Shown here piece after piece: positions 1 to 5,611 of a stretch of 26,215 bases of DNA; position 1 is the stretch's first letter; the number at the start of each line of letters is the position of its first letter. Under the pieces are notes generated by a model. The model saw nothing but the letters and a program-made list of their open reading frames with translations, ran no database searches and was not told the origin of the DNA. A program made the translations under genes and the position numbers. Origin of the DNA: a virus; the IMG/VR virus record IMGVR_UViG_3300009637_000006, positions 1 to 26,215 of that record; one strand, given 5' to 3'.

Positions 1-1
1 C

Positions 2-286
2 ATCGTAATGAAGCGCGCCAGCGACGAATATAAACTCCTCGAGGCGGCCGGCAAGTTGAGGAGCACGCTGGTCACGGTCGCAGTGGCGCACCTGATGGAC
101 CTTTAAAAGCGCGGCGTCTACGGCACTTGGCACCACGTCAGCGCAAAGCATGTTGCGCGGTACGTCAATGAAGTCACCTTCCGGCTGAACGCTGGCAATG
201 TGGCCAATCACACCTTGGCTCGGCTGGATTCGTTCATCGCCGCAGTTGATGGACAACGTTTGACTTACAAGAGGTTGACAGCATGA
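2..286 (+). pseudogene. Remnant of an IS1595/ISXO2-type transposase (3' end, interrupted)
   Basis: The frame at 107-286 encodes KRGVYGTWHHVSAKH, then a segment with RYVNE and FRLN, which matches the C-terminal end of the DDE domain of IS1595/ISXO2-family transposases (K-R-G-x-x-G-x-x-H-H-V-S-x-K-H followed by R-Y-x-x-E-x-x-F-R). The same frame is open from base 2 but is broken by TAA at 104-106, exactly where the family normally has Leu-Leu-Lys-Arg-Gly; a single base change (TTA to TAA) would explain it. The residues before the stop resemble the family only loosely, so an additional deletion is possible. The left end lies outside the window. Its TGA (284-286) overlaps the ATG of the next small ORF as ATGA. 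I infer a decayed mobile-element gene, not an active one. Confidence 0.55.
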
Positions 287-414
287 AAGAAACGCCCGAA
301 GTGTTGGACAAGATAACCGATGTTGTACTGGCCTATAAGCCAAAACCGAAGAGCAAAGCAGCCGGGAAACGGAAGCGGAAAGAGAAGAAACTTGAAAATC
401 CTGATCGCGTGTGA
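283..414 (+). CDS. Small basic protein, 43 aa, unknown function
   Basis: The ATG at 283 overlaps the transposase stop (ATGA), which suggests translational coupling inherited from an intact arrangement. The product starts MKETPEVLDKITDVVLAYKP; residues 1-17 can form a short amphipathic helix. The rest is Lys/Arg-rich (KPKPKSK, then GKRKRKEKK), so it is probably nucleic-acid-binding or simply disordered. It overlaps the following methylase-like gene by 23 bases if that gene starts at TTG 392. I do not recognise a family. Support is gene packing and composition only. Confidence 0.5.
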   Translation: MKETPEVLDKITDVVLAYKPKPKSKAAGKRKRKEKKLENPDRV

Positions 415-961
415 GTTCTCTGGCGCGGTCAGACGCGCCTTTCGTGAGCGGGGCCATGATGCGTGGTCCCTTGATATTCTTCCGGCTGCGGATGGGAGCG
501 AGTTCCATATCGTAGGTGACGCTTGGGATGCCTTGCTTCCGTACACCTACCAGTGGGACATGATGATTGCCCATCCGCCTTGCACCCACTTGACCGTTAG
601 CGGCGCTAGATGGTGGAAGGATCGGCAGGACGAGCAAATACAGGCGATAGACCTGTTCATGCTTTTCGCCAATGCCGATATTCCGAAGATCGCCATCGAA
701 AATCCCATCGGCCTGATGTCTACACGTTGGCGCAAGCCAGATCAGATCATCCAGCCTTGGCAGTTCGGGCATGGCGAGATCAAAGGGACGTGTCTTTGGC
801 TGAAAGGTTTGCCGCTTCTCCAGCCGTCCAACATCGTCGATGGAAGAGTACCGAGGGTGCATTATGAATCTCCTGGAATCAAGAACGGTCTTACCCGACA
901 GCAACGGCGCTCAATCACCGACCCAGGCATTGCTGACGCAATGGCCGAGCAGTGGGGCTGA
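392..961 (+). CDS. Minimal C5-cytosine-methyltransferase-like phage protein
   Basis: The protein (189 aa) has the order of C5-cytosine methyltransferase core motifs: an N-terminal AdoMet-binding strand and turn, LKILIACEFSGAVRRAF (motif I-like F-S-G), then SLDI (acidic residue at the end of strand 2), AHPPCTHL (motif IV Pro-Pro-Cys, with the catalytic-type Cys), and IAIENPIG (motif VI-like Glu-Asn). It lacks the length for a target-recognition domain and motifs VIII-X, since true 5mC methylases exceed 300 aa. Short phage proteins of this kind are known and are often annotated as DNA methylase, but their activity is unclear. I choose TTG 392, preceded by GGAAAGAG at 377-384; an in-frame ATG at 320 would overlap nearly all of the 43-aa ORF. 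It converges on the late operon. Confidence 0.7.
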   Translation: MKILIACEFSGAVRRAFRERGHDAWSLDILPAADGSEFHIVGDAWDALLPYTYQWDMMIAHPPCTHLTVSGARWWKDRQDEQIQAIDLFMLFANADIPKIAIENPIGLMSTRWRKPDQIIQPWQFGHGEIKGTCLWLKGLPLLQPSNIVDGRVPRVHYESPGIKNGLTRQQRRSITDPGIADAMAEQWG

Positions 962-991
962 TTCATGGCCCACGGAAGTCAAGTATATAAT

Positions 992-1017
992 TCCCTTTAA
1001 AAGGGACTTGAGTCCCT
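992..1017 (-). terminator. Double palindrome between converging genes, likely terminator of the late operon
   Basis: Two perfect inverted repeats share the central GGGA: TCCCTTT-A-AAAGGGA at 992-1006 and AGGGACT-TG-AGTCCCT at 1002-1017. Read on the minus strand, the AGGGACT stem overlaps the TAG stop (1018-1016) of the last late gene and is followed directly by TTTT, a short U-tract. The plus-strand methylase-like gene ends 30 bases away on the other side. The two hairpins are mutually exclusive because they share bases. The U-tract is short, so terminator strength is uncertain. Confidence 0.45.
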
Positions 1018-1327
1018 AGTACCCGTTGCTTCCGTTGCTTTGCCAGCGATCTTGCCCCTCATCGTGATGAGGCTTATATCCCATCACGATGAGGGATTGC
1101 ATGGTCGCAACCAGTGTTCGTCCAAACTCGCGTGTGCCCGCAAATGTGCAGAATCTAGCACCGTGAACCCGCGATTCATGGTCTATCGGTGCCCGACCTG
1201 CCAGAATTTCCTCGTCCATGGGCAGCATTTCGTGACAATCAGGACACTCGAACAAAAACGAGCAAGAAGTTCCATCGGTGACCTCTCGGAACTGCCCAAG
1301 TTCTGTGTCAACAAGTCTGCTCATCAT
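1016..1327 (-). CDS. Small CxxC phage protein, 103 aa, unknown function
   Basis: This is the last gene of the leftward late operon. Two ATG codons stand in tandem (1327 and 1324), preceded by AAGGGGAAGTGA, a good ribosome binding site. The protein has ECPDCHEMLP (C-x2-C at about residues 28-31) followed by His 50, His 55 and Cys 60, a spacing that could make a single small zinc site. The C-terminal part reads MGYKPHHDEGQDRW. I do not recognise a family; the length and CxxC are typical of accessory phage proteins. The 3' part of the gene contains a long perfect inverted repeat (1056-1095), described separately. Confidence 0.6.
   Translation of the reverse strand: MMSRLVDTELGQFREVTDGTSCSFLFECPDCHEMLPMDEEILAGRAPIDHESRVHGARFCTFAGTREFGRTLVATMQSLIVMGYKPHHDEGQDRWQSNGSNGY
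1056..1095. repeat. 14-bp perfect inverted repeat with 12-base loop inside a coding region
   Basis: CCCTCATCGTGATG at 1056-1069 is the exact reverse complement of CATCACGATGAGGG at 1082-1095, separated by AGGCTTATATCC. The hairpin lies wholly inside the last late gene, where it encodes SLIVMGYKPHHDEG on the minus strand. There is no T-run beside it, so it is not a classical terminator; it could be an RNA-processing or stabilising hairpin, or a protein-binding palindrome. Confidence 0.75.
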
Positions 1328-1351
1328 TCACTTCCCCTTTAAAAACCGCGC

Positions 1352-1612
1352 TCACTTCCCCACAAAGTGCAGGCCGATGTTGATGGCTGCAGCTGCCAGC
1401 AGGCTCACCAGCAGCCAGATAGCTTTATTTGAATTTTTCGTGAATCGCGCCACAGCGTCCTCGACCAGCAAAAGCCGCGAGCTCATTGAAGGATTCTCCT
1501 TGTCTGCCCCAACGTAAAGATCGGTGAACATTTTGTTGACCTTATCTTCCAATGGGCAATCCTCCGACGAATTGCAGACGACTGCCCCGCGGTCCAAGCC
1601 CCGATATGCCAC
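1352..1612 (-). CDS. Small membrane protein with one C-terminal helix (possible lysis accessory)
   Basis: An 86-aa product starts at GTG 1612 behind AAGGAG with a 5-base spacer, a strong site. Residues 1-60 are soluble and polar, then AIWLLVSLLAAAAINIGLHF (about 64-83) is a single membrane segment ending in Val-Gly-Lys. A soluble N-terminus with one C-terminal anchor is the plan of XhlA/hemolysin-like proteins that assist holins, and the place after the fibre genes is where lysis genes commonly sit. No dedicated endolysin is found beside it. The lysis role is only a positional guess; it may be any tail-anchored membrane protein. Confidence 0.6.
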   Translation of the reverse strand: MAYRGLDRGAVVCNSSEDCPLEDKVNKMFTDLYVGADKENPSMSSRLLLVEDAVARFTKNSNKAIWLLVSLLAAAAINIGLHFVGK

Positions 1613-1652
1613 GTTTGCTCCTTGACCTTCAAAAAGAAGACTCCTACGGCAA

Positions 1653-2204
1653 TTATGGTTTCGCCGGGTTGTAGGTCCCTGAGACCGTCGGCAAGCTAGG
1701 CGCCTTGGGAGCCGGAGCCTGAACCGGCGCCGAACTCCCTGTCACACCCGCCCGCGTCGTTGCAGGAGCACTCGCCAACGGGCTTGATGCCTCGTACGAG
1801 CCCGAGATCGTGGGCGCTGCAGGCGACGGGATCGATGCCTCAAAGAAAGCCGATGGACGAGACGCCGCGCCTCCGGAGGCAAGAGTTACGGTCGCGTAGT
1901 AGCAGTAGGTCGTGCCAGCAAGGATCGTCGAATCTGCGTAGGTCCAGGCGGTATTGACCATGCCGGTGGCGACCACCTGCGTGCTCGTCAGGGCCGTGTA
2001 CGCCGAGCTCCCAGGAGCTGGGCAAGAGGTCGTGCCCGTCGCGAGCGCGGCGCGATAAAGCTCGAGCGCGCAGGGCTGGGCCGTCGTACAACTGCTATCG
2101 ATGATCGTGAGGGTTTCATTTGCCGCCTGGGCCTGAGCCCGCGGCGCGAAGCCGGCCAGGATGAGCAAAGCCGACAGGGTGAGCAAAACGTTCCGCATTT
2201 TCAT
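1653..2204 (-). CDS. Secreted protein with signal peptide, beta-domain and Pro/Ala-rich tail
   Basis: The 183-aa product begins with a textbook Sec signal: Lys/Arg start (MKMRN), hydrophobic VLLTLSALLILAGFA, and a likely cleavage after A-Q-A at about residue 26. The mature part (about 28-130) has a fibronectin-III-like pattern: an internal Cys pair (Cys 39, Cys 45), AWTYADSTILAGTTYCYYAT and a following ASGGAASRPSA. The last 55 residues are Pro/Ala/Ser-rich and contain two copies of a short ISGSYEA / VSGTYNP motif (about 133 and 174), possibly a linker or cell-wall-spanning tail. The start ATG overlaps the previous gene's stop as ATGA. An extracytoplasmic protein inside a virion operon is unexpected; it might change the host surface or be carried on the particle. 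Confidence 0.65.
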   Translation of the reverse strand: MKMRNVLLTLSALLILAGFAPRAQAQAANETLTIIDSSCTTAQPCALELYRAALATGTTSCPAPGSSAYTALTSTQVVATGMVNTAWTYADSTILAGTTYCYYATVTLASGGAASRPSAFFEASIPSPAAPTISGSYEASSPLASAPATTRAGVTGSSAPVQAPAPKAPSLPTVSGTYNPAKP

Positions 2205-2398
2205 AGTGTCCTCATTCGTTGGTTCATTACTTTCAGCGCCTCGATGCGCGCGATGCAGTCGTCAAGCCGTTTCAGGATCCAGCCCTCGCACAGCGCGTGC
2301 GGCGGCTCTTTCGCCAGCGCAGCCTGCAACGCGTCAAGCCGCAGCACGATCCGCTTCACTTCCGCCCGGTCGTCCACGCCTCGCGTCCCGTTCGTCAT
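2201..2398 (-). CDS. Small helical protein, 65 aa, unknown function
   Basis: It starts at ATG 2398, 8 bases after the stop of the glycine-rich protein gene, and its TGA overlaps the next ATG (ATGA), so it is packed exactly like the other late genes. The product (MTNGTRGVDDRAEVKRIVLR..., then LDALQAAL, ILKRLDDCIARIEAL) is strongly helical with heptad-like hydrophobic spacing, compatible with a small coiled coil. Longer upstream starts in this frame run through the low-complexity glycine-rich gene and are not credible. The ribosome binding site is weak, so expression probably depends on coupling. No family recognised. Confidence 0.55.
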   Translation of the reverse strand: MTNGTRGVDDRAEVKRIVLRLDALQAALAKEPPHALCEGWILKRLDDCIARIEALKVMNQRMRTL

Positions 2399-2406
2399 CG
2401 CCGCGC

Positions 2407-3417
2407 CTATGGAGTGTACGTGATTACCACGATCCCCTGGCCGCCATTGCCGCTGCTGCCTGCGGTATAGGCACCGCCGCCCCCGCCGCCGCCGTACAGG
2501 CCGCCCGTGCCGCCATTGCCGCCGGAGTTGACTGCGTTGCTGCCCGCGCCCCCCGCGCCGCCTCCAGAGCCGTAAGCGCCCCACTCCAGACCCGCGCCGC
2601 CGTTTCCGCCATACAGGCCCGTGTTGGAACCGCCGCCGCCGCCGCCTGAAGCGCCGTTTGCGTCTCCGCCGCCGTTCCCTCCGTTGGCTGAGACGAGGCC
2701 CGCCGCGCCGCCCGTAACGCTGCCGGTGTAGTTAGCCCCTCCAGCGCCAAATTCAATACCGGCGCTTCCTCCGCCAGACCCGCCGCCGCCGGCACCGACC
2801 GCATTCGACAGCCCGTATGCCGCGCCACCGTTTGCGCCCGCGCCGTTCGGGCCGCCAGCGCCCCCAGCGCCACCGGGGATATCATTCCCGTTCCCAAAGC
2901 CGTTGCCGCCGTTTACGCAGGTGCCCGTGCCGCCTGTTCCGCCGCTAATCGTGCCCGCGGGGCCGCCTGCCCCTCCCCCTTTTGCAATCACTGAGGAGCC
3001 GAAGGAGCTCTGGCCGCCAGCCGTGGACGTGACGCCATTCGCACCCCCAACACCGCCTGCGCCCACGGTCACGGTGATGTTCGCCCCTGACGCGTAGCTG
3101 ACAGAGATGGACTTGCAGTATTCTCCGCCGCCGCCGCTCGACTGGCAGCAGCCTGATGCCCCACCCGCGCCGCCGCCGCCGATGGCTTCGACCGTGATGT
3201 TCGCGCCGTTGGTCGTTGCATGCCAGGCAGACTGGGTGCTGGTGCAAAATTCCCGCTGCTGAGACCCTACGACGACACACGCGCAGACCGGCGAATTGAT
3301 GCAGACCGCAGAGCCCGCTGCGACCGCAACCCTGTGCCGCCCCGGCCCCACGTTCTGCGCGAGAGCCGCGACAGATAAGAGCAGGAAACCTGCAAGCCAC
3401 TTCTTATTTCGTTCCAT
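2407..3417 (-). CDS. Glycine-rich tail adhesin-like protein with signal peptide
   Basis: The likely start is ATG 3417 (336 aa), 14 bases inside the end of the preceding fibre gene. The N-terminus MERNKKWLAGFLLLSVAALA is a Sec-type signal with a predicted cut after ALA, before Gln-Asn. Residues about 30-75 hold several Cys (SAVCINSPVCACVV, then CTST), followed by about 240 residues of Gly-Gly-x and Gly-Gly-Gly blocks including CCQSSGGGGEYC, closing with GGQGIVVITYTP. That glycine-rich plan and ending are widespread in phage tail-tip and receptor-binding proteins; polyglycine type II helices form the adhesin of some T-even-like phages. The role as receptor-binding tip is inferred. The GCC/GGC repeats open spurious frames on both strands. 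Confidence 0.65.
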   Translation of the reverse strand: MERNKKWLAGFLLLSVAALAQNVGPGRHRVAVAAGSAVCINSPVCACVVVGSQQREFCTSTQSAWHATTNGANITVEAIGGGGAGGASGCCQSSGGGGEYCKSISVSYASGANITVTVGAGGVGGANGVTSTAGGQSSFGSSVIAKGGGAGGPAGTISGGTGGTGTCVNGGNGFGNGNDIPGGAGGAGGPNGAGANGGAAYGLSNAVGAGGGGSGGGSAGIEFGAGGANYTGSVTGGAAGLVSANGGNGGGDANGASGGGGGGSNTGLYGGNGGAGLEWGAYGSGGGAGGAGSNAVNSGGNGGTGGLYGGGGGGGAYTAGSSGNGGQGIVVITYTP

Positions 3418-5098
3418 AGATTTCCACCGTAATAGTCTTTGCCGTGCCGTCGGGCGAAGGCGTCCATTTGATGTAGCCGCCAGAGCTGATCGTCGTGGTA
3501 CTTCCGGGGGCGATCGCCGTCGCAAAACCGCTGGCACAGGTCAAAGTCGAGGCCAATAGGTTGTTCCCGCTTCCGTCCGTGATGGTGATGGTCGTACCGG
3601 TCCCCGCGTCCACTGAGCACGTTGCGCCCGTGATTGTCCAGGTCACCCCGTCTTTGTTCTGGCAAATCTGATTTGTGGCGTAGGTGCCCGTCGCAAGCGC
3701 CGCCGTTCCTCCGCCGACGCCGTCGCCGCAGTACCATTTCTTGTACTGCGCAGGCACCGAAGGAGCCTGATAAGTCGGCATCGCACTAAGGCCGTTGCCG
3801 GTGAGAGGATCGCCGACGGGCCCTGCGGGCAGGCGTACAACGTTGCCGCCCGGTCCGACGATGAAAATGTCGCCCACTGTGAACGCGCTGGAATTCGTCG
3901 TCGGCTTGAGCGCCAGGATCCCAGCCTGCATGTTGTAGAGGCCGCCCGTCACAAAGGTTATCGTGTCGGAGAGGCTTCCGGCGCCACCCTTGGTCCCGTA
4001 GAAACTCGTGTAGCTAAGCGCCCCATCCACATATCCGGAGGTCTGCAGCGCAATATAGCCGTTTGCCTCCGTCATGGTCGTCACGCCCGCGGCGCGATTG
4101 CTGCCGGAGACGAAAATCAGGTCATTGGCTACCGTCGTCGTGATCGATCCGGTCGACAGGGTTTGCGAAGAGGCAAAAGTGTGGGTCGCTGAGGCTATGG
4201 TGTGGGCATCGATGCAGGAAGAGTTAGCGACGTTGGCAAATTCATAAGCCGACACGATGTTGTAGCCGTTAGTTACGCCGTTGATCGTGGCCGTCGTAGA
4301 GCCGCCCACCGCGCCGCAGGCCACAAACTGCTGTATATCGAATTCGCCGGAGAGCAGATTGCTGTTGGCGAGGGTGAAGGTGTCCCCCTGGGCGTCGCTG
4401 ATTGTGGGCGTGCCGGTGCCGTCGTTGTGCATGAGCTCGACGACGAGCGCATCGCCTGGATTCACGTTCGCGGTCAGAGTGATCGAGGTGCACGGGGGAC
4501 CGCCGCTCGTGCAGTCAGCCACCAGCTTGCTTTGCACCAGCGCGGGAACCACATTGCTCCCGGTGATAATCCCGCCTTCGTTCACGTGGTAGTTGGTGCC
4601 GTCTGACCAAATCGAGACGCCCATCCCTGGAATCAGCGAGCCGGTGCCGAGCGCTACGCCCAGCGCGCCCAGCAGGCTCGATCCGCTCGTGGGGAGCACG
4701 GAAAACGCCGCAAGGCCCTCATTCGAGACAAAAATCATCCACGGCGCGGCAGGCACAGAGGTGGGCAGCGTGAGTCCGCAAGCCGCCGCGCAGTTGAACA
4801 GGATGGCCTTGTTATTGTCCCCTGAGACGGCCGTGTAACTGCCGGTCTGAACGTTTACGCCGTTCAGGCCGCCCCCGCCCCCGCCGCCGCAACCGCTAAA
4901 GACGCCGGCGGCCGAGATGGTGCATCCGGTCGCCGTTTTAGGCGCGTACTTTCCAGTCGACTGGCCGACCATGATCTGACCGGCCGACGGGGGCGTGCTA
5001 CTGCCGGTTCCGCCGTTCGCAGGCTGCTGGACCTGACCCCAGAGGAGCGCCGGCCAAAGAACGACTAAACCGCCAAGGATTCGCTTAAAACTCGCCAT
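3404..5098 (-). CDS. Tail-fibre-like multidomain protein with signal peptide
   Basis: From ATG 5098 the product is 564 aa. Residues 1-22 (MASFKRILGGLVVLWPALLW) look like a Sec signal ending at G-Q. Then comes ANGGTGSSTPPSAGQIMVGQ (28-46), the NGGTG...GQ motif typical of phage tail fibres; a beta-domain at about 83-175 (SYTAVSGDN, GLTLP, SDGTNYHV); a second domain at about 185-400 (PGDALVVEL, SDAQGDTFTLA, SAYEFANV); and a C-terminal Cys-containing domain at about 452-564 (KKWYCGDG, VTWTITGATC, GYIKW). A fibre or host-recognition role is inferred from order and motifs. It overlaps the previous gene by 34 bases. The ribosome binding site is weak; an upstream in-frame start at 5134 exists but would bury the signal peptide. 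Confidence 0.65.
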   Translation of the reverse strand: MASFKRILGGLVVLWPALLWGQVQQPANGGTGSSTPPSAGQIMVGQSTGKYAPKTATGCTISAAGVFSGCGGGGGGGLNGVNVQTGSYTAVSGDNNKAILFNCAAACGLTLPTSVPAAPWMIFVSNEGLAAFSVLPTSGSSLLGALGVALGTGSLIPGMGVSIWSDGTNYHVNEGGIITGSNVVPALVQSKLVADCTSGGPPCTSITLTANVNPGDALVVELMHNDGTGTPTISDAQGDTFTLANSNLLSGEFDIQQFVACGAVGGSTTATINGVTNGYNIVSAYEFANVANSSCIDAHTIASATHTFASSQTLSTGSITTTVANDLIFVSGSNRAAGVTTMTEANGYIALQTSGYVDGALSYTSFYGTKGGAGSLSDTITFVTGGLYNMQAGILALKPTTNSSAFTVGDIFIVGPGGNVVRLPAGPVGDPLTGNGLSAMPTYQAPSVPAQYKKWYCGDGVGGGTAALATGTYATNQICQNKDGVTWTITGATCSVDAGTGTTITITDGSGNNLLASTLTCASGFATAIAPGSTTTISSGGYIKWTPSPDGTAKTITVEIYGTK

Positions 5099-5601
5099 AG
5101 TGAACCATCCCAGTAGAACTGAGCTGCCTGCCACTGATTCAGAATAAATGAAGCATTGTTGTCAATGTTCCCGCTTGACGCCTGTACCGTGCATGCCCCG
5201 CTCCCGACGTTTTTAACCCAGAGAGCGAAACCCGTCGAAAAGGTGACTGGCAGCGTGACGGTCACCGCCGACGATGAGTTCTCTTGAATGATGGCGCCGA
5301 GGTCCGTCGAGAGCGCGGCATAGCTCGCCGTTTGCGGGTTGATCGTCAAAAGCCCAGCGCCGGCAGGGACGGCAAAGGTGCCGTCCGCCTTGAGAAATTT
5401 CCCCGCCGCGGCCGACCCAGCCGGCGGCGCCGGGACGTTGCCCGCTTTGCCTCCGGAGCCCGAGTCGCCCACCATCACCGGGTCGGTGGCTGAGATGTTG
5501 ACAGTTGGCGAGCCGCTGTCGTCGGCAAAAACCACGTTCTGCAGGCCGGTGGCAGGGGCCGGCGTGGTGGCGTTGAGGTTGACTGTCGTCGCAAGGCTCA
5601 T
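5065..5601 (-). CDS. Small tail/fibre-associated protein, 178 aa
   Basis: Start ATG 5601 follows AAGGAG with a good spacer, 10 bases after the hub gene. Residues 1-60 carry Ala/Pro/Gly-rich low-complexity sequence (SATDPVMVGDSGSGGKAG) and a short AAAGKFLKADGTFAVPAG motif, of the kind found in phage fibre proteins where a stem meets a domain. Residues about 87-178 form one beta-domain (ASYAALSTDLGAI, VTVTLP, VKNVGSGACTV, FYWDGSLWRVLSE), which recurs in the following fibre protein and in the gene at 21893-22321. It probably joins the fibre to the hub or is a short side fibre. Not assigned to a named family. Confidence 0.6.
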   Translation of the reverse strand: MSLATTVNLNATTPAPATGLQNVVFADDSGSPTVNISATDPVMVGDSGSGGKAGNVPAPPAGSAAAGKFLKADGTFAVPAGAGLLTINPQTASYAALSTDLGAIIQENSSSAVTVTLPVTFSTGFALWVKNVGSGACTVQASSGNIDNNASFILNQWQAAQFYWDGSLWRVLSESLAV

Positions 5602-5611
5602 CGTTGGCTCC

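Noticed and set aside
104-106. Stop-codon recoding (TAA read as an amino acid) in the transposase-like frame
   Set aside because: TAA is used as a normal terminator by other genes here, for example the capsid and fibre genes, and only this one frame is interrupted.
2440-3200. GCC/GGC-rich repetitive DNA that might suggest a repeat array
   Set aside because: The repeats are irregular and follow Gly codons of the glycine-rich protein; there is no constant repeat with unique spacers, so no CRISPR.
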